The translations under genes were made by a program, and so were the position numbers. 64,000 nt of DNA. Source: Buxus sempervirens (taxonomy: Eukaryota; Streptophyta; Magnoliopsida; Buxales; Buxaceae). The stretch is taken from contig OX387188.1 of the NCBI GenBank assembly GCA_947561395.2, forward strand, positions 6,742,150 to 6,806,149. Direction: 5' to 3'. Within the stretch, counting starts at the first letter, position 1. The number at the start of each line of letters is the position of its first letter. Below, piece after piece: positions 35,380-46,411 of the stretch. The notes below the pieces were generated by a model that worked only from the letters and a program-made list of their open reading frames with translations, was not told where the DNA came from and did no database searches.

Positions 35380-36115
35380 AGACTATAATAAACAAATTAT
35401 CTTTAGGAATTTAATTTGCGTACTTATATTTTTTTATTAATTTTATGAATAATTAACTAATTTTCAGATTAATTAATTCCAAAAAATCAAAAATATATAA
35501 AAAATTATATAAACTCCAATTATTTAACATAAATCATTCTACAATAACTAAATCAATTTTATGAATTGAATTTGAGTATTTATCTTTTTTATTAATTTTA
35601 TTAATAATTAATTAATTTTCGGATTAATTAATTCCAAAAAATCAAAAATATAAAAAACAATTTATATAAACTCCAATTATTTAACATAAATCATTCTACA
35701 ATAAATAAATCAATTTTATGAATTGAATTTGAGTATTTATCTTTTTTATTAATTTTATTAATAATTAATTAATTTTCGGATTAATTAATTCCAAAAAATC
35801 AAAAATATATAAAAATTTATATAAACTCCAATTATTTAACATAAATCATTCTACAATAACTAAATCAATTTTATGAATTGAATTTGAGTATTTATCTTTT
35901 TTATTAATTTTATTAATAATTAATTAATTTTCGGATTAATTAATTCCAAAAAAATCAAAAATACATAAAAAATTATATAAACTCAAATTTTTTAACATAA
36001 ATAATTCTATAATAACTAAATCAATTTTATGTATATAATTTGGCAACTTATCTATTTTTCTTCATTTTATAAATTATATATCAATTTTCGGATTTAAAAA
36101 TTAATAAAAAAATTA
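35380..36115. repeat. ~156-bp tandem repeat, about 4.5 copies, upstream of the hAT transposase
   Basis: TTTTC(A/G)GATTAATTAATTCC recurs at 35461, 35616, 35773 and 35928, with a decayed copy at 36085; spacings are 155-157. Units include TTTATGAATTGAATTTGAG and TTCTACAATAA blocks. Position is between the transposase start and the right TIR, so this is the promoter/subterminal side. Confidence 0.92.
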
Positions 36116-36135
36116 ATTTTCTAAAAAATTAATCC

Positions 36136-36166
36136 GGGGGCACCCATTTGTAGATCGGGTGCCCCC
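36136..36166. repeat. Hairpin A: 10-bp stem, loop ATTTGTAGATC
   Basis: GGGGGCACCC (36136-36145), ATTTGTAGATC, GGGTGCCCCC (36157-36166). Perfect stem in an otherwise AT-rich region. Followed by TCTAACATATA. Confidence 0.95.
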
Positions 36167-36293
36167 ATCTAACATATATAATTATCAAAGTCAACAACAA
36201 TATTTATCTAATTTAAATGAATTAAAAAGAAATTATATGCATTTTCGACACAAATAATTGCAAAAAATATTTTTTTGTGCAAAAAATAAAACG

Positions 36294-36322
36294 CCGACAC
36301 CCATTTGTAGATCGGGTGTCGG
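36294..36322. repeat. Hairpin B: 9-bp stem, same loop
   Basis: CCGACACCC (36294-36302), ATTTGTAGATC, GGGTGTCGG (36314-36322). Loop identical to hairpin A. Stem positions that differ from A differ on both arms, so pairing is kept. Followed by TTCAACATATA, similar to the sequence after A. Confidence 0.95.
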
Positions 36323-37179
36323 GCTTCAACATATAATAAATTCAACACATTCCACAAGCATTTCATCAAAAATTTTTGAAAAAAACGATCTTACCCCAAC
36401 GTGTGCAATGAACCAAGCTTGATTCTCCACAAAATCCATAAAATCCTCTCTCAAAGCAGTGTAATCTTGCTAGATTATGAAAAACGACCAAAACCCTGCC
36501 TAATCCACTCAAAAATCACAGCAAAATACCCCCCCATAGCCAAGGAGATGATCTGGCGTTCGTCCCCCCTGTTTTTCAGTTTGCATGTCGATTTGGGCGA
36601 AATTTCGCCCAAATCGACCGGCGTGTCGGTTATAATCCGCACGCACGTGTGCGAAACGCACACGTGCGCGCGTTTCGTTTTCTTTTAAAATGCCGACCGC
36701 CGCCGAGCAAAATTTCGCTCGGCACGGTCGGCATTTCGAACCATTTCGCTGGGGGCACAACCCCAAAGATTTCCCCCGGCAAAACGCATCGCCGGGGGTC
36801 CCCGGACCGAAATTTCGGCGACACGCTACGGCGTGCCGCCGAAATTGTAAACCTTGATCTAACCTATTCAAAAATCTGCCTACTTTATTCAATCATAGCA
36901 TAACACAAAGAAAAATTTAGGGATTCTGAATTCTCAAAATGCCCAAAACTTGAATTTCTTAGTTCCAATTAATTGTTGCTTTATTTCCAAATTTTATACT
37001 TATAATTAAATTTTTATTTTCTACTTGGTTAATTTAATATCTTATTGCCTTACTTCCATATGGTTACAGAAAATTTTAGTTACTTATATGTTATTTTATT
37101 TATTTCTTGATTTTGTTTTTTACCGGGCGCTCGGTATAGCGCTCGTGGGTGCTCAAGCGACCGTTTACTGAACCCCCTT

Positions 37180-39555
37180 TGTAGCGCCCCGAACCTGGGT
37201 CAATGCAAACCAGCACCCAACCTGAACCCGATTCGCTACTGTAACAACCCGAATTCAGTTCAACAACCAAATCCGAGGTGTTACTGGCCCATATCAAATA
37301 ATCATCAAGAATATACCAGACTAAAGAATTAAATAATCCATTCAATTAATTAACTATCAGAGTGCGGAACATGTATGTGCAGAAGTATAGTCTAAAATCC
37401 TCAACTAATTTATATAGTTAACCATCAAAATCAATATGAAAGTCTGGTAAAATAAAACGGTCCTTATCTCTCTCATCTCTCAAATACATCAAACCAAATG
37501 AATAATAGTCTAATCAAAATAACTAAGTCTATATCAATCCACAACCTCAGACAATATCCGGATAATAGAAATCCTCCGGCGAATAATCAGCTAGCTCTCC
37601 TTGGAAATCACTACTATGATCCCTCTCTCGTGTGTCAGCTGAAAAATGAAATAAAGGTAGGGTGAGATACGAATATCCCAGTAGGTAACACATGCATGTT
37701 TAAACAGTTCATATAAGTAAAATAACAGTTCATGCACGATTAAGCAATCTCGACTAAGCAGGTTCGTATAATCATTCGTATCGATCATGAATATAAAACA
37801 GTACAATAACCAGTTCTAAATATGAATTTCAGCATGTTATATTATAGGAATCCACTATTAGAATCAATAACATAATCCATACGTCACTAGGATGCACTAA
37901 ACAGTCACATCCAATCAACATACCAATTACATGCCTCCAGCATGTATGCAACCGTAATAACAAGTGTTTATGATTTTAGTGTCATTGTAAGACTCACATA
38001 AGTAGATAAACCTTTTGAGATGACTCTCGACCAATCGCTATACCACCATGCGGCTTAGGAGCAATGCTACTAATGATACTCAAGTCCTATGCAACGCAGC
38101 TTAGACAAGAGCCGTAGTCACTGACTTATTACACACGTACCCATCAGAGTTGGTATATACCACCATCATGCAGCACCAGAATTAATGCATGGAGATGGTT
38201 GCTTATCCACATGTACAGGGAATCACCAGCGGCTCATCAGGGTGTCCCTTCAGACATAGGACCTTCCCAAACAAACCAACTTGCAAGGAAAGCGCGCTCG
38301 CACAAGGGAGAAACTCAACCAAACTGAAATATCTCTTAGCTATCTAGCCACAACTATGGATCCATAACCAGCCATACCCACTAGACTCTAAATATCCCTA
38401 AAGTCTAATAATTCTATAAGGGTTGGTGCTTAGCGGCATATAAAGGTTAAATCTGACATTCACTTCACAATTCGGGTTAACTGAGTTGAACTTATGATCT
38501 GAATTCTTTTTATGTGATTATCTGGTTTATAATGAAATTTAGAGATGTTCTAGTAATCAAATAATAGTCAAGTTTTCCAAATACAAGATTTCTCAATTAC
38601 GTTCAAAGTTTGGCAACTAATGTCCTAAATATCTCCCTAATTTATTTTTCTGTAAAACAGGAAATTGAATAATTTATTTTGGTCTTAAAACATCTTAATT
38701 AATGATTAAAATTGTTTAAAAATAGTTTGGAATTGAATCAAGGTTTGAAATTATGAAATTCTGCATTTTCTGCACAGAGTGCCTAGGATCGCCCCGGCAG
38801 TCTAAGGTCAGCGGTAGTTCAATTTAGATCGTCGATGATAAGTCTTCTCGAGAACTTGAGCGGTCTCAATTTTTGGTCTAACGCCTAAGAGCACCGAGGA
38901 TTGCCGAGCACAATCGAAGTCGGCGGTTACTCGAAATCATTCAGAAACAGTGTAAAAATATGATTTTTCACGTCCAAGATCATTCTAACATACATATAGT
39001 ATTGTTATCAAACTAAATACATGAATATATCATACAAAAACATGCTTTGGAGATTAAACGATCGTAAATCCAAAAACAAACAGAAACCGGTGTCACTTAC
39101 CTTTATCAATCGTTCCCTCTTCTTCTCTTCTAAGCAACACTTTGCACAGACTTAAGTCTCTCTCCAGATGGTGAAGAACACGAGACCAAAGTCCTTCTTT
39201 TCTCCTCCTCCTTCTTCTTCTTCGGTCGCTTACGGCTTGTCTCTTGCGGCTGTAGAATACGTGCAAGTATTCTAAACGTATAGAATTAGGTTATTAAACT
39301 ATTATAAATACTCTCTGATCCCATGTAGCTCACTTACAAATTTTCCTATACACACTGCCCAATCAAAACACAACAACTTGAAATATGAATCATACCTTGA
39401 TAACTTATGATTAGACGGTTGGATCTGCGTCCAACTCTGGATCTCCACTATTTATATCATCCCCTACATTAATAAAATATTCCTATCAGTTATAACTCTC
39501 AAGGATATTATTTATTAATTTATTATATTATTTAAGGAAAATTCGGGGTTTCACA
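37180..39555 (-). mobile_element. Solo LTR (2376 bp), perfect 5-bp TSD CCCTT
   Basis: Starts TGTAGCGCCCCGAACC and ends TCGGGGTTTCACA, flanked by CCCTT at 37175-37179 and 39556-39560. Just inside the left end a second TGTAACAACCCGAATTC start-like motif follows at 37239, a local duplication of the LTR end. A GC-rich patch with dyads is at 38780-38940. Inserted in the internal region of the nested retrotransposon. Confidence 0.9.
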
Positions 39556-39829
39556 CCCTTTTTAACCCGAATCTTCGTTTCTTTTTTTATTTTTTTACTT
39601 TTACTATTCACTATTCACGAACACAACCCTTCACTCAAGCCCTCTTGCGTGCGCCTGTGCTCATTTTGCCTTTGGAAGTTCTAGATGACCATTTCTCCAC
39701 GATCTAAAGGTAAAAATTTGTAGATTCATTGCGTAATAGTTCAAATCTGTTTAGGGTTTTCGTTTTTCTCAAAGTGTTCTAGGGTTTTCAACTTAAAGTG
39801 TTTATTTTGACTTCAATACCGAATGGTTT

Positions 39830-42093
39830 TGTAACGCCCCGGATCCGTGTTGTTCAATAAATGTATAACACGTTTCACGGATTGTTAAGTAAGGATCTTA
39901 AATAATTGTGATCGCTGGATAATCACCTAAACTAAACCATATTAGAGTGCACAAACATTTTTCATCTAAGAATTCAATCTTCAACTTTATTAAAATCAAA
40001 TGATTCAACCTCGAACTGTTTTATTACACTTCCAACATTTAAATAAACCAAAGTCCAATTCAAAATAACCTACAAGTCTATGGAATATAGTAGTAATCTT
40101 CCTCCCTATATGTCTCAGTCGGATCTACTCCAGTAGTCGCCTCACCTCGAGTATCTGAAAACAAAACAAAAACAACGGAGTGAGATACGAATATCTCAGC
40201 GAGTAGCATATGCATGCATAAAATAGTTAACAACAGTTCAAATTATGCATCGATAAATAACCAGTACGCTTAAAGCAACCAAGACAATTTCCAAGTTTAA
40301 ATCCAAAACCCACATTATTATCCAATCATATTTCAATACAATACCGACAACACATCGAATAGTCAATGTCATGACTATTATTAAGTTGATTAATTAACAT
40401 GCCAAGTAAACACTCCACACCTCCATGTACACAGTTCCAGCCTACTCAGGGTTTCGAAACTCTGAAATGACAGCCTACTCAGGGTTTCGTCATCCAATGT
40501 CGGCCTACTCCCCGAGTTTCGGCATTGACAACCAGGCCTACTTAGGGTTTCTGGCTACTCTACACCGGTCGTGGCAACACACAAGGCCATGCAATTACAC
40601 CAACCAACAATACCATCACATTACTAAACTTAAGCATAGATCTAGGACAAGCTAAACCAAAACAGAAAACCATCGTATAAACTCAACTCTGACATCATAT
40701 TAAATCAACCATACTCATCATCATGCATAACACAACACAGCTCAACACAGGTCACTCCGGACCAGAATAGCACCTCATGTACTTTCAGTAATTACTCCAA
40801 TTCTATAACACAAGACCATTGGTAATAAAACCCATTTACTCACACCAAGATAAACTTTACAAATGTAGTTCAGAACTTTAAATCAAGTAAAACCAGGCTA
40901 AATAATTTCTCAATCAAGAACAAGTGTATAACAAAAGAGAGAACTAAATCATGAACCCCTAATGTCAGGAATAGTAACATAACCTAACGATAGCCCTTCA
41001 AAATTTACTTCAGAAACTCCTAAAATTATTAATAAGTCAACTTAATAATCTCTGGGTGATTTGAATAGATAAAAGTAGTTCTAAGATCCTAATCAGGTCA
41101 TTTTCTAAGAGATTGGAACCCCAAAATATCAGAATCTGGCTTTATTTGGTCAAATTCACATTTCGGCTAACTCTTAGGGTTTGCGCTGACCTCTGGCGCT
41201 TGGCGTGAGGTTGGTGGAACTCTGCGTATACCCAAAACTCTGTCTCGCTAACTAAAAATAGACTTAGCAAGAGATGAGCACGAACTCGGCGATATCGGAA
41301 ATCGATCTCGCGCTTAATGAAAACACTCGGCGCGAGATGAGCGCAAGCTTGGCAAGAACCAAATCTAATTCTCGCGCTGACTAAACTTGTTGGCGCTAAG
41401 TAGGCGCCAACCCGGCAAACACCACCTACGAGTTTCGACTCTCTGTTAACTCTAGATCTCCATGATTGACCCATTTTCTCACCTTTATAACAACTTTTAT
41501 ACACTTCTACCATCCTCCTAAGACTATTAGACACGATTCGAATTTAATCTAACAACCTAAAATTTTTGCCTCTAAAAATTATACCAAGAACATACGCAAA
41601 ACATTATTTTCTCCGAGATCATGCATACGGCTAAATCATATGGACAAAACCCAAAAACCTCAGATTAAAATGATGCTACTCACCTCTTGCACGCTCAAAT
41701 CCCTGCAACAGCAACTACTCGAACAGAAAAACCGACAGTCGATCTCGAACAGCAAAACCCACAATCGATCTTCCATCGATCCTCCTGTTCGCAAGTCTAC
41801 AGTAGACCCTCTGAACTCTCTTCGCAAAGAACCCCACCAGTCGGCTCCTCTCCAAAACCCTAGAACAACAGCCGTAATCTCCTTCAGTCTCAATGGATGC
41901 GAAATGAAACCTAAAAATCTACTTCCTTAAGTATTTATACTTACTATACATACTTTGCCGCTCGACGAGTTTTGAAAACCCACGATTTGGTACATGCTCG
42001 CCCACCGAGTTTCCCTACATGCACACAGTTTATAAATTTTATTGTTTTATTTTTTTTCAATAAAAATCAATTAGAAAATATCGGGGTTTTACA
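39830..42093 (-). mobile_element. Solo LTR (2264 bp), near-perfect TSD
   Basis: Starts TGTAACGCCCCGGATCC and ends ATCGGGGTTTTACA. Flanks are GGTTT (39825-39829) and AGTTT (42094-42098), 4 of 5 identical. Contains a spaced repeat with GCCTACTCAGGGTTTC (40436-40560) and a GC-rich segment (41175-41420). Minus-strand TATA-like sequence GTATAAATAC at about 41932-41942. No coding region; short open frames inside show no domain. Confidence 0.85.
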
Positions 42094-43300
42094 AGTTTTT
42101 GCTCAAATTGGTTTCTTTTACTTCATGGCATGTTCTATTAGTGATTTCGAGTGGATTCATTGAATGGTTTTTGCAATTTGATCGTTTTCTATAAAAATCC
42201 CCAAATCTAGGCATTTTCGGCTTTGGCTGCTCGGTTCGTCGCTCGAGAGACATATCGGGCGCCAAGCCTAAGTTAAATTTAAAATTTTTGTTCTTATTTT
42301 CTCCATTTTTGCTTTTGATTTTTCTATTTTCTAGGAGTTTTTCTAACATATCTAGGCATGCTTTAACATATAATTCAGTCCCTTTTATTTTAGCATTGGA
42401 ATTTCATATATTTATTCTTTATTTCTTGTTTTTATCTCTAACATCCTATTTCTTTCCTTGTTCTATTTTTCTATTATTTCTTCTCCTTTCCATTCCACTC
42501 TTAGATGGCTAGAACCTCTAGTAGCAACCCTTCTAAGAGACCTAGGGTTGAGGTTGATAGGAGGTTTAAGAATGATGATCATAAAAAGCTCTTCAATGAT
42601 CACTTCCATGATAGGATTGTCCTCCTAGAGAGGAAAGTGTCCTTTGAGGCCTTTGACTCTAGCATCAAGGAAATTTTTAATGCTAGGGGCCAGAGTTCCC
42701 TGTTTGATAGCCCTACCCTTCCATGTGCTGACATGGTAAGGGAATTTTATAGTAACATTCATGGGGCTTCTTCTGATAGGACCACATTTTTAGGGTATGT
42801 AAGGGGCACACATTTCCTTGTTACACCTGACACTCTTGCCTCCTGCCTTCACATTCCCAGGGTGAGGAACCCTGTCTACCCTTACTCTACACCCCTTGAT
42901 TTCTCTACCGTTGCCACATTTCTTATGGAGCAGGAGTGTGCTTATGATGGGGTGGCTTCTGTGCGCATAGGATTCCGCACGGGCGGGGCGTACGTGGAGT
43001 GTGTGCCTCGGGAAATTAAGAGTCGCCACTGCCTGATGAGGTGCAGGCAGACACCAGGGTACCTATGCAGGTGAAAGAGTAGGAGACTACTCTTCAGGTC
43101 CTCGATCTACAAAAATTATGATCTTAACAATGCAGAAACATACACACAGAAATTATACGAGGAAACCTGAATCCAGATCCAGGAAAAAACCTCAAGTCTA
43201 TATGAGGCGACTAACCCTTAGAATCTCCACTATTGAATGAAAGTCAATTACAAAGGAAAACACACTTAACCTTTACAATTGAACTCACTCAACAGCAATC

Positions 43301-43507
43301 CACAGCTCGAATCCACAAACTGTAGCACAACTTGAATCCACAAGCTGCAATTCACGATCTATCCAGATCCACAGCTCGAATCCACGAACTGCAACACAAC
43401 TTGAATCCACAAGCTGCAATTCACGATCAATACAGATCCACAGCTCGAATCCACGAACTACAACACAACTTGAATCCACAAGCTGCAATTCACGATCTAT
43501 CCAGATC
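43301..43507. repeat. 69-bp tandem repeat, three copies
   Basis: CACAGCTCGAATCCAC begins at 43301, 43370 and 43439, exactly 69 bases apart. Each unit also carries AACTTGAATCCACAAGCTGC. 69 is a multiple of 3, so all copies share a frame on either strand, but no start or domain supports a protein. Confidence 0.95.
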
Positions 43508-43812
43508 GTAACAATCACCTCAGAGTCCACTGAGATGATCCAATGCAATAGGAATCCACCTATGCATCCAACAAGCTTGATCACCAATCCAGGAGATCAT
43601 ACGATCGTGTGAAGTTCCGAAATAAAGAAGAATCCTCAACTTCAATTCCAGGAGATCTCTCTCAGATCTCCCCCTCACTCGATCACCGACTCTCTAAAGA
43701 TGAATTTATTGAATTTCGAACACCTCAAGATCCAAATCAACTTGATCAAAAGAAAAAGTCATTCCAAAAAGAATACAACTCGTCTATTTAAAGAAGAAAA
43801 CACAGATCGCAT

Positions 43813-44162
43813 CGAGCGCTGGTGGCGTCGCCTTGCGATCGGGGTAGACGGCTGGAAGCGAACTCAAGTCCCGCTTAAATCCAAATAGATTCAGTTGAGG
43901 GCATGCTGCCAGCGCGCTGCTAGCGGGAGGGAACGCGGCATGTGCACAGCTGATTTGTAGATTCTTCAATCTTGCTCTGCGCTACCAGCGGCATGTCGGC
44001 GTCGCCTTATGACGCAAATGCACATTCTTTACTTTCAAAGCACTGTTTCACTTATGCGCTGCCAGCGGAGTGGCAGCGGCGTTGTTCCTCGCAAGTGCCT
44101 TTACAAGAAATGCTTTATTTAGAAAACCGTTCATTTCCTTGAGCTACCAGCGGCATGGTAGC
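43813..44162. repeat. Array of short palindromes around GCT(G/A)CCAGCGG (proximal array)
   Basis: GCTGCCAGC or GCTACCAGC occurs at 43905, 43981, 44058 and 44143 (spacing 76, 77, 85). Two units form clean dyads with paired changes: GCTGCCA-GCGGAG-TGGCAGC (44058-44077) and GCTACCA-GCGGCA-TGGTAGC (44143-44162). An earlier degenerate unit is near 43815. Confidence 0.85.
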
Positions 44163-46235
44163 TGTGTGGCAGCATTACCTTCCTCTTTATTAAATTCACT
44201 GAACTTATATTGTGATTCTGCACATCTTGAAGATTATTAGAAGATATAATTTGTCAAACATTTGCCATATAAGGAGTGTGAGTTTTCACACTTACAGCAG
44301 GTCTATTTGAATGGTCTGCGGCTTATTAAAGATTCTGGCCAAGTTCTCGGTTACGGTCTGAGGAAGTCCGAAGACACCCCGGTCCTACCCATTGGTTTGA
44401 TGGGTCTCTCGGGTCTCCCTGGTTCGAGTCAACTTATTCTCACCCTATTTCCTAAGTTAGCATGTACCCTTATTAAGTCTGAGTGGGGACCACCAAAGCG
44501 GTGTGGGTCCCCTTCCTTTTTATTAATTTTTTATTTTTATCTTTTGGTGAAGTGGGTCAGATATGGGCCCCATTGGACGGCCCATTGGATACCAAGTTGG
44601 GCTTAAGCCCAAAGCCCATTTAGGGTTACATTGGATAACCCCAATTATTGGGTTTGGTTATTTGATTTTTGGGATTAATTAAATTTACAAAATTGGTGGG
44701 TTGGGATTTTTAGGGTCCATTGGGCTTGGAGGTGACCCATGGGTAATTATCCTAATGGCCTTGGGACCCATTATTGAAATGGGCCCTGGTTTGGGCCGGA
44801 CTAGAGGTGGGCCCCATTGGAAGGCACACAAACCCTTATTGGACCCATGTGGGTTCAGGTCTCAAAAATGGGTTTGGGTTGGCCCAAAGGCCCAAATGGT
44901 TCAAATTGGTTAAGCCGGATCGAACCGGGTGGGCCAAGACCCACAGAAATGAAATCGGGAGGCCAAATGGGTCTGTCCACAGACCTAGTGCGGTTAGGTC
45001 ACCGCCTGATCCGCTCTGGGTATGCGGATCCGACCCGAATAGCTCAAATCGCCAAAGCTGCAAGGGGGGTCTGCTCGCCTTCCTTCTGGATGGCCTTGCG
45101 AACTACTGTGGGTCTTCGAGCAGACCCACAGTGACTTCAAAGCGCCACTTTTGGCTCAAACAAGCATATTTTCACCTGTTATCCACACATACCTTCAATC
45201 AATGAACGTAAACACATGGGCAAAGATATAAAGTAAGCAAAACAGTGTTGATCATGTGTGTAGGTAGTGTTTTAAAATTCACAAAACAATGAATGAAAAG
45301 GAGATATTATGCATGATGCTTGCTACAACTTTGGTGCATGTGGAATCAACATAGATAGTATACCGAATATGCTAAATAAGAGGCCATCCATAGCTATTCA
45401 TGGTGATGTAGATATGTGACAAAACAGGCCCCTAAGCATACTCTTGAATATTATACGTGGGTGTGTGTAGGGTGTTCACATACAGCCTGTACAAACATGC
45501 TAATACAGTAAATAAAGGGAAGTAAAAGTGTATGCCTTACCTTATACTATGCATGGAATGTTATAATGAGGCTATGATCAATCATGTAAAACAAAGAGAA
45601 AGCAAATAAAACCATAGATGAAGGGAAAGAGGGGGATTTTAGGGGTACAATGGATATATGACACAGGGGAACATGCTCCCCTCGAAAGGATATATTGATC
45701 AACCCATGAACATGCTTTTTAATTCACAAAGCAAAGCCTCTATTATCATGACTTGTGATCATCAAAACAAAGCCTCTCCTCCCAACTTTCATATGGGGAG
45801 TCCCCCTCACCATGGGGGACTCCAATGGCATGAAAAACAAAACAAATGGTGAGAAAATGCAATAAAAATATAGATCCAATAGCAGTCCAAAAGAAATATA
45901 CTTAGAAGAGCTCTATTTCAATATATATTGAACAAAATGTTACAAATTTTCTCACCTTGGTATTACCTTCCCTCTTAGTCAAGTGGTGGTCCCCTTGGTG
46001 TACAAACAGCAGCTTGGAGTTCTTTTCTCGCTCCAAAAGACAGCTTCCTTTGATCTCTTTGTAGTGGGGATGAGAGAAAGGGGAAGGATAATGGCTTAGG
46101 GGGTATTTTGGGCATAAAAGGGGTTTAGGTGAGTAAGAGGAGGTTCAGATGATTGCAGGTCGCCGGTGAGTCATGGGGACGATAGGGAGAAAGAAGAGTC
46201 GAAGAAGAATCCTCAAGCAATGGGGCTGGGGCCCC

Positions 46236-46243
46236 TTTTATAG
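46236..46243 (-). promoter_or_regulatory. Probable TATA box of the 4.1-kb LTR
   Basis: Minus strand reads TTCTATAAAAGGGG, in front of a GC-rich patch. It lies 856 bases from the LTR 5' end, matching the TATA of the sibling LTR at 54065 (811 bases from its 5' end). Confidence 0.65.
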
Positions 46244-46261
46244 AAAAAACAAGCCAGATCC

Positions 46262-46411
46262 CACATACTGTGCGGATTGGCCTGATCCACAATTAAAGTG
46301 CAGACGAATTTTTCCTCTTGCGCAATCAAAAATATCTCCTAGCTGTCGTTGTGGATAAGGACAGATCCGCATAGTATGTGCGGATCAGGCGCATCCGCAC
46401 ATACTATGCGG
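46262..46411. repeat. Long palindromes upstream of the LTR TATA box (distal array)
   Basis: 46367-46385 (CCGCATAGTATGTGCGGAT) pairs perfectly with 46393-46411 around a 7-base loop, a 19-bp stem. A decayed copy of the same dyad spans 46262-46303. Both lie directly upstream of the minus-strand TATA box. Confidence 0.93.

Larger units (their letters stand above)
31090..36856 (-). mobile_element. Nearly complete autonomous hAT transposon (5767 bp), perfect 8-bp TSD
   Basis: Termini are CAAGGTTTTGAATTTCGG and, reversed from the right, CAAGGTTTACAATTTCGG (16 of 18 identical). ATCTAACC flanks both sides (31082-31089 and 36857-36864). It holds one transposase gene on the minus strand, GC-rich palindromes in both subterminal regions, and a 156-bp tandem repeat on the promoter side. 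It is inserted in the internal region of the nested retrotransposon. The good condition of ends and exons indicates a fairly young insertion. Confidence 0.95.
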
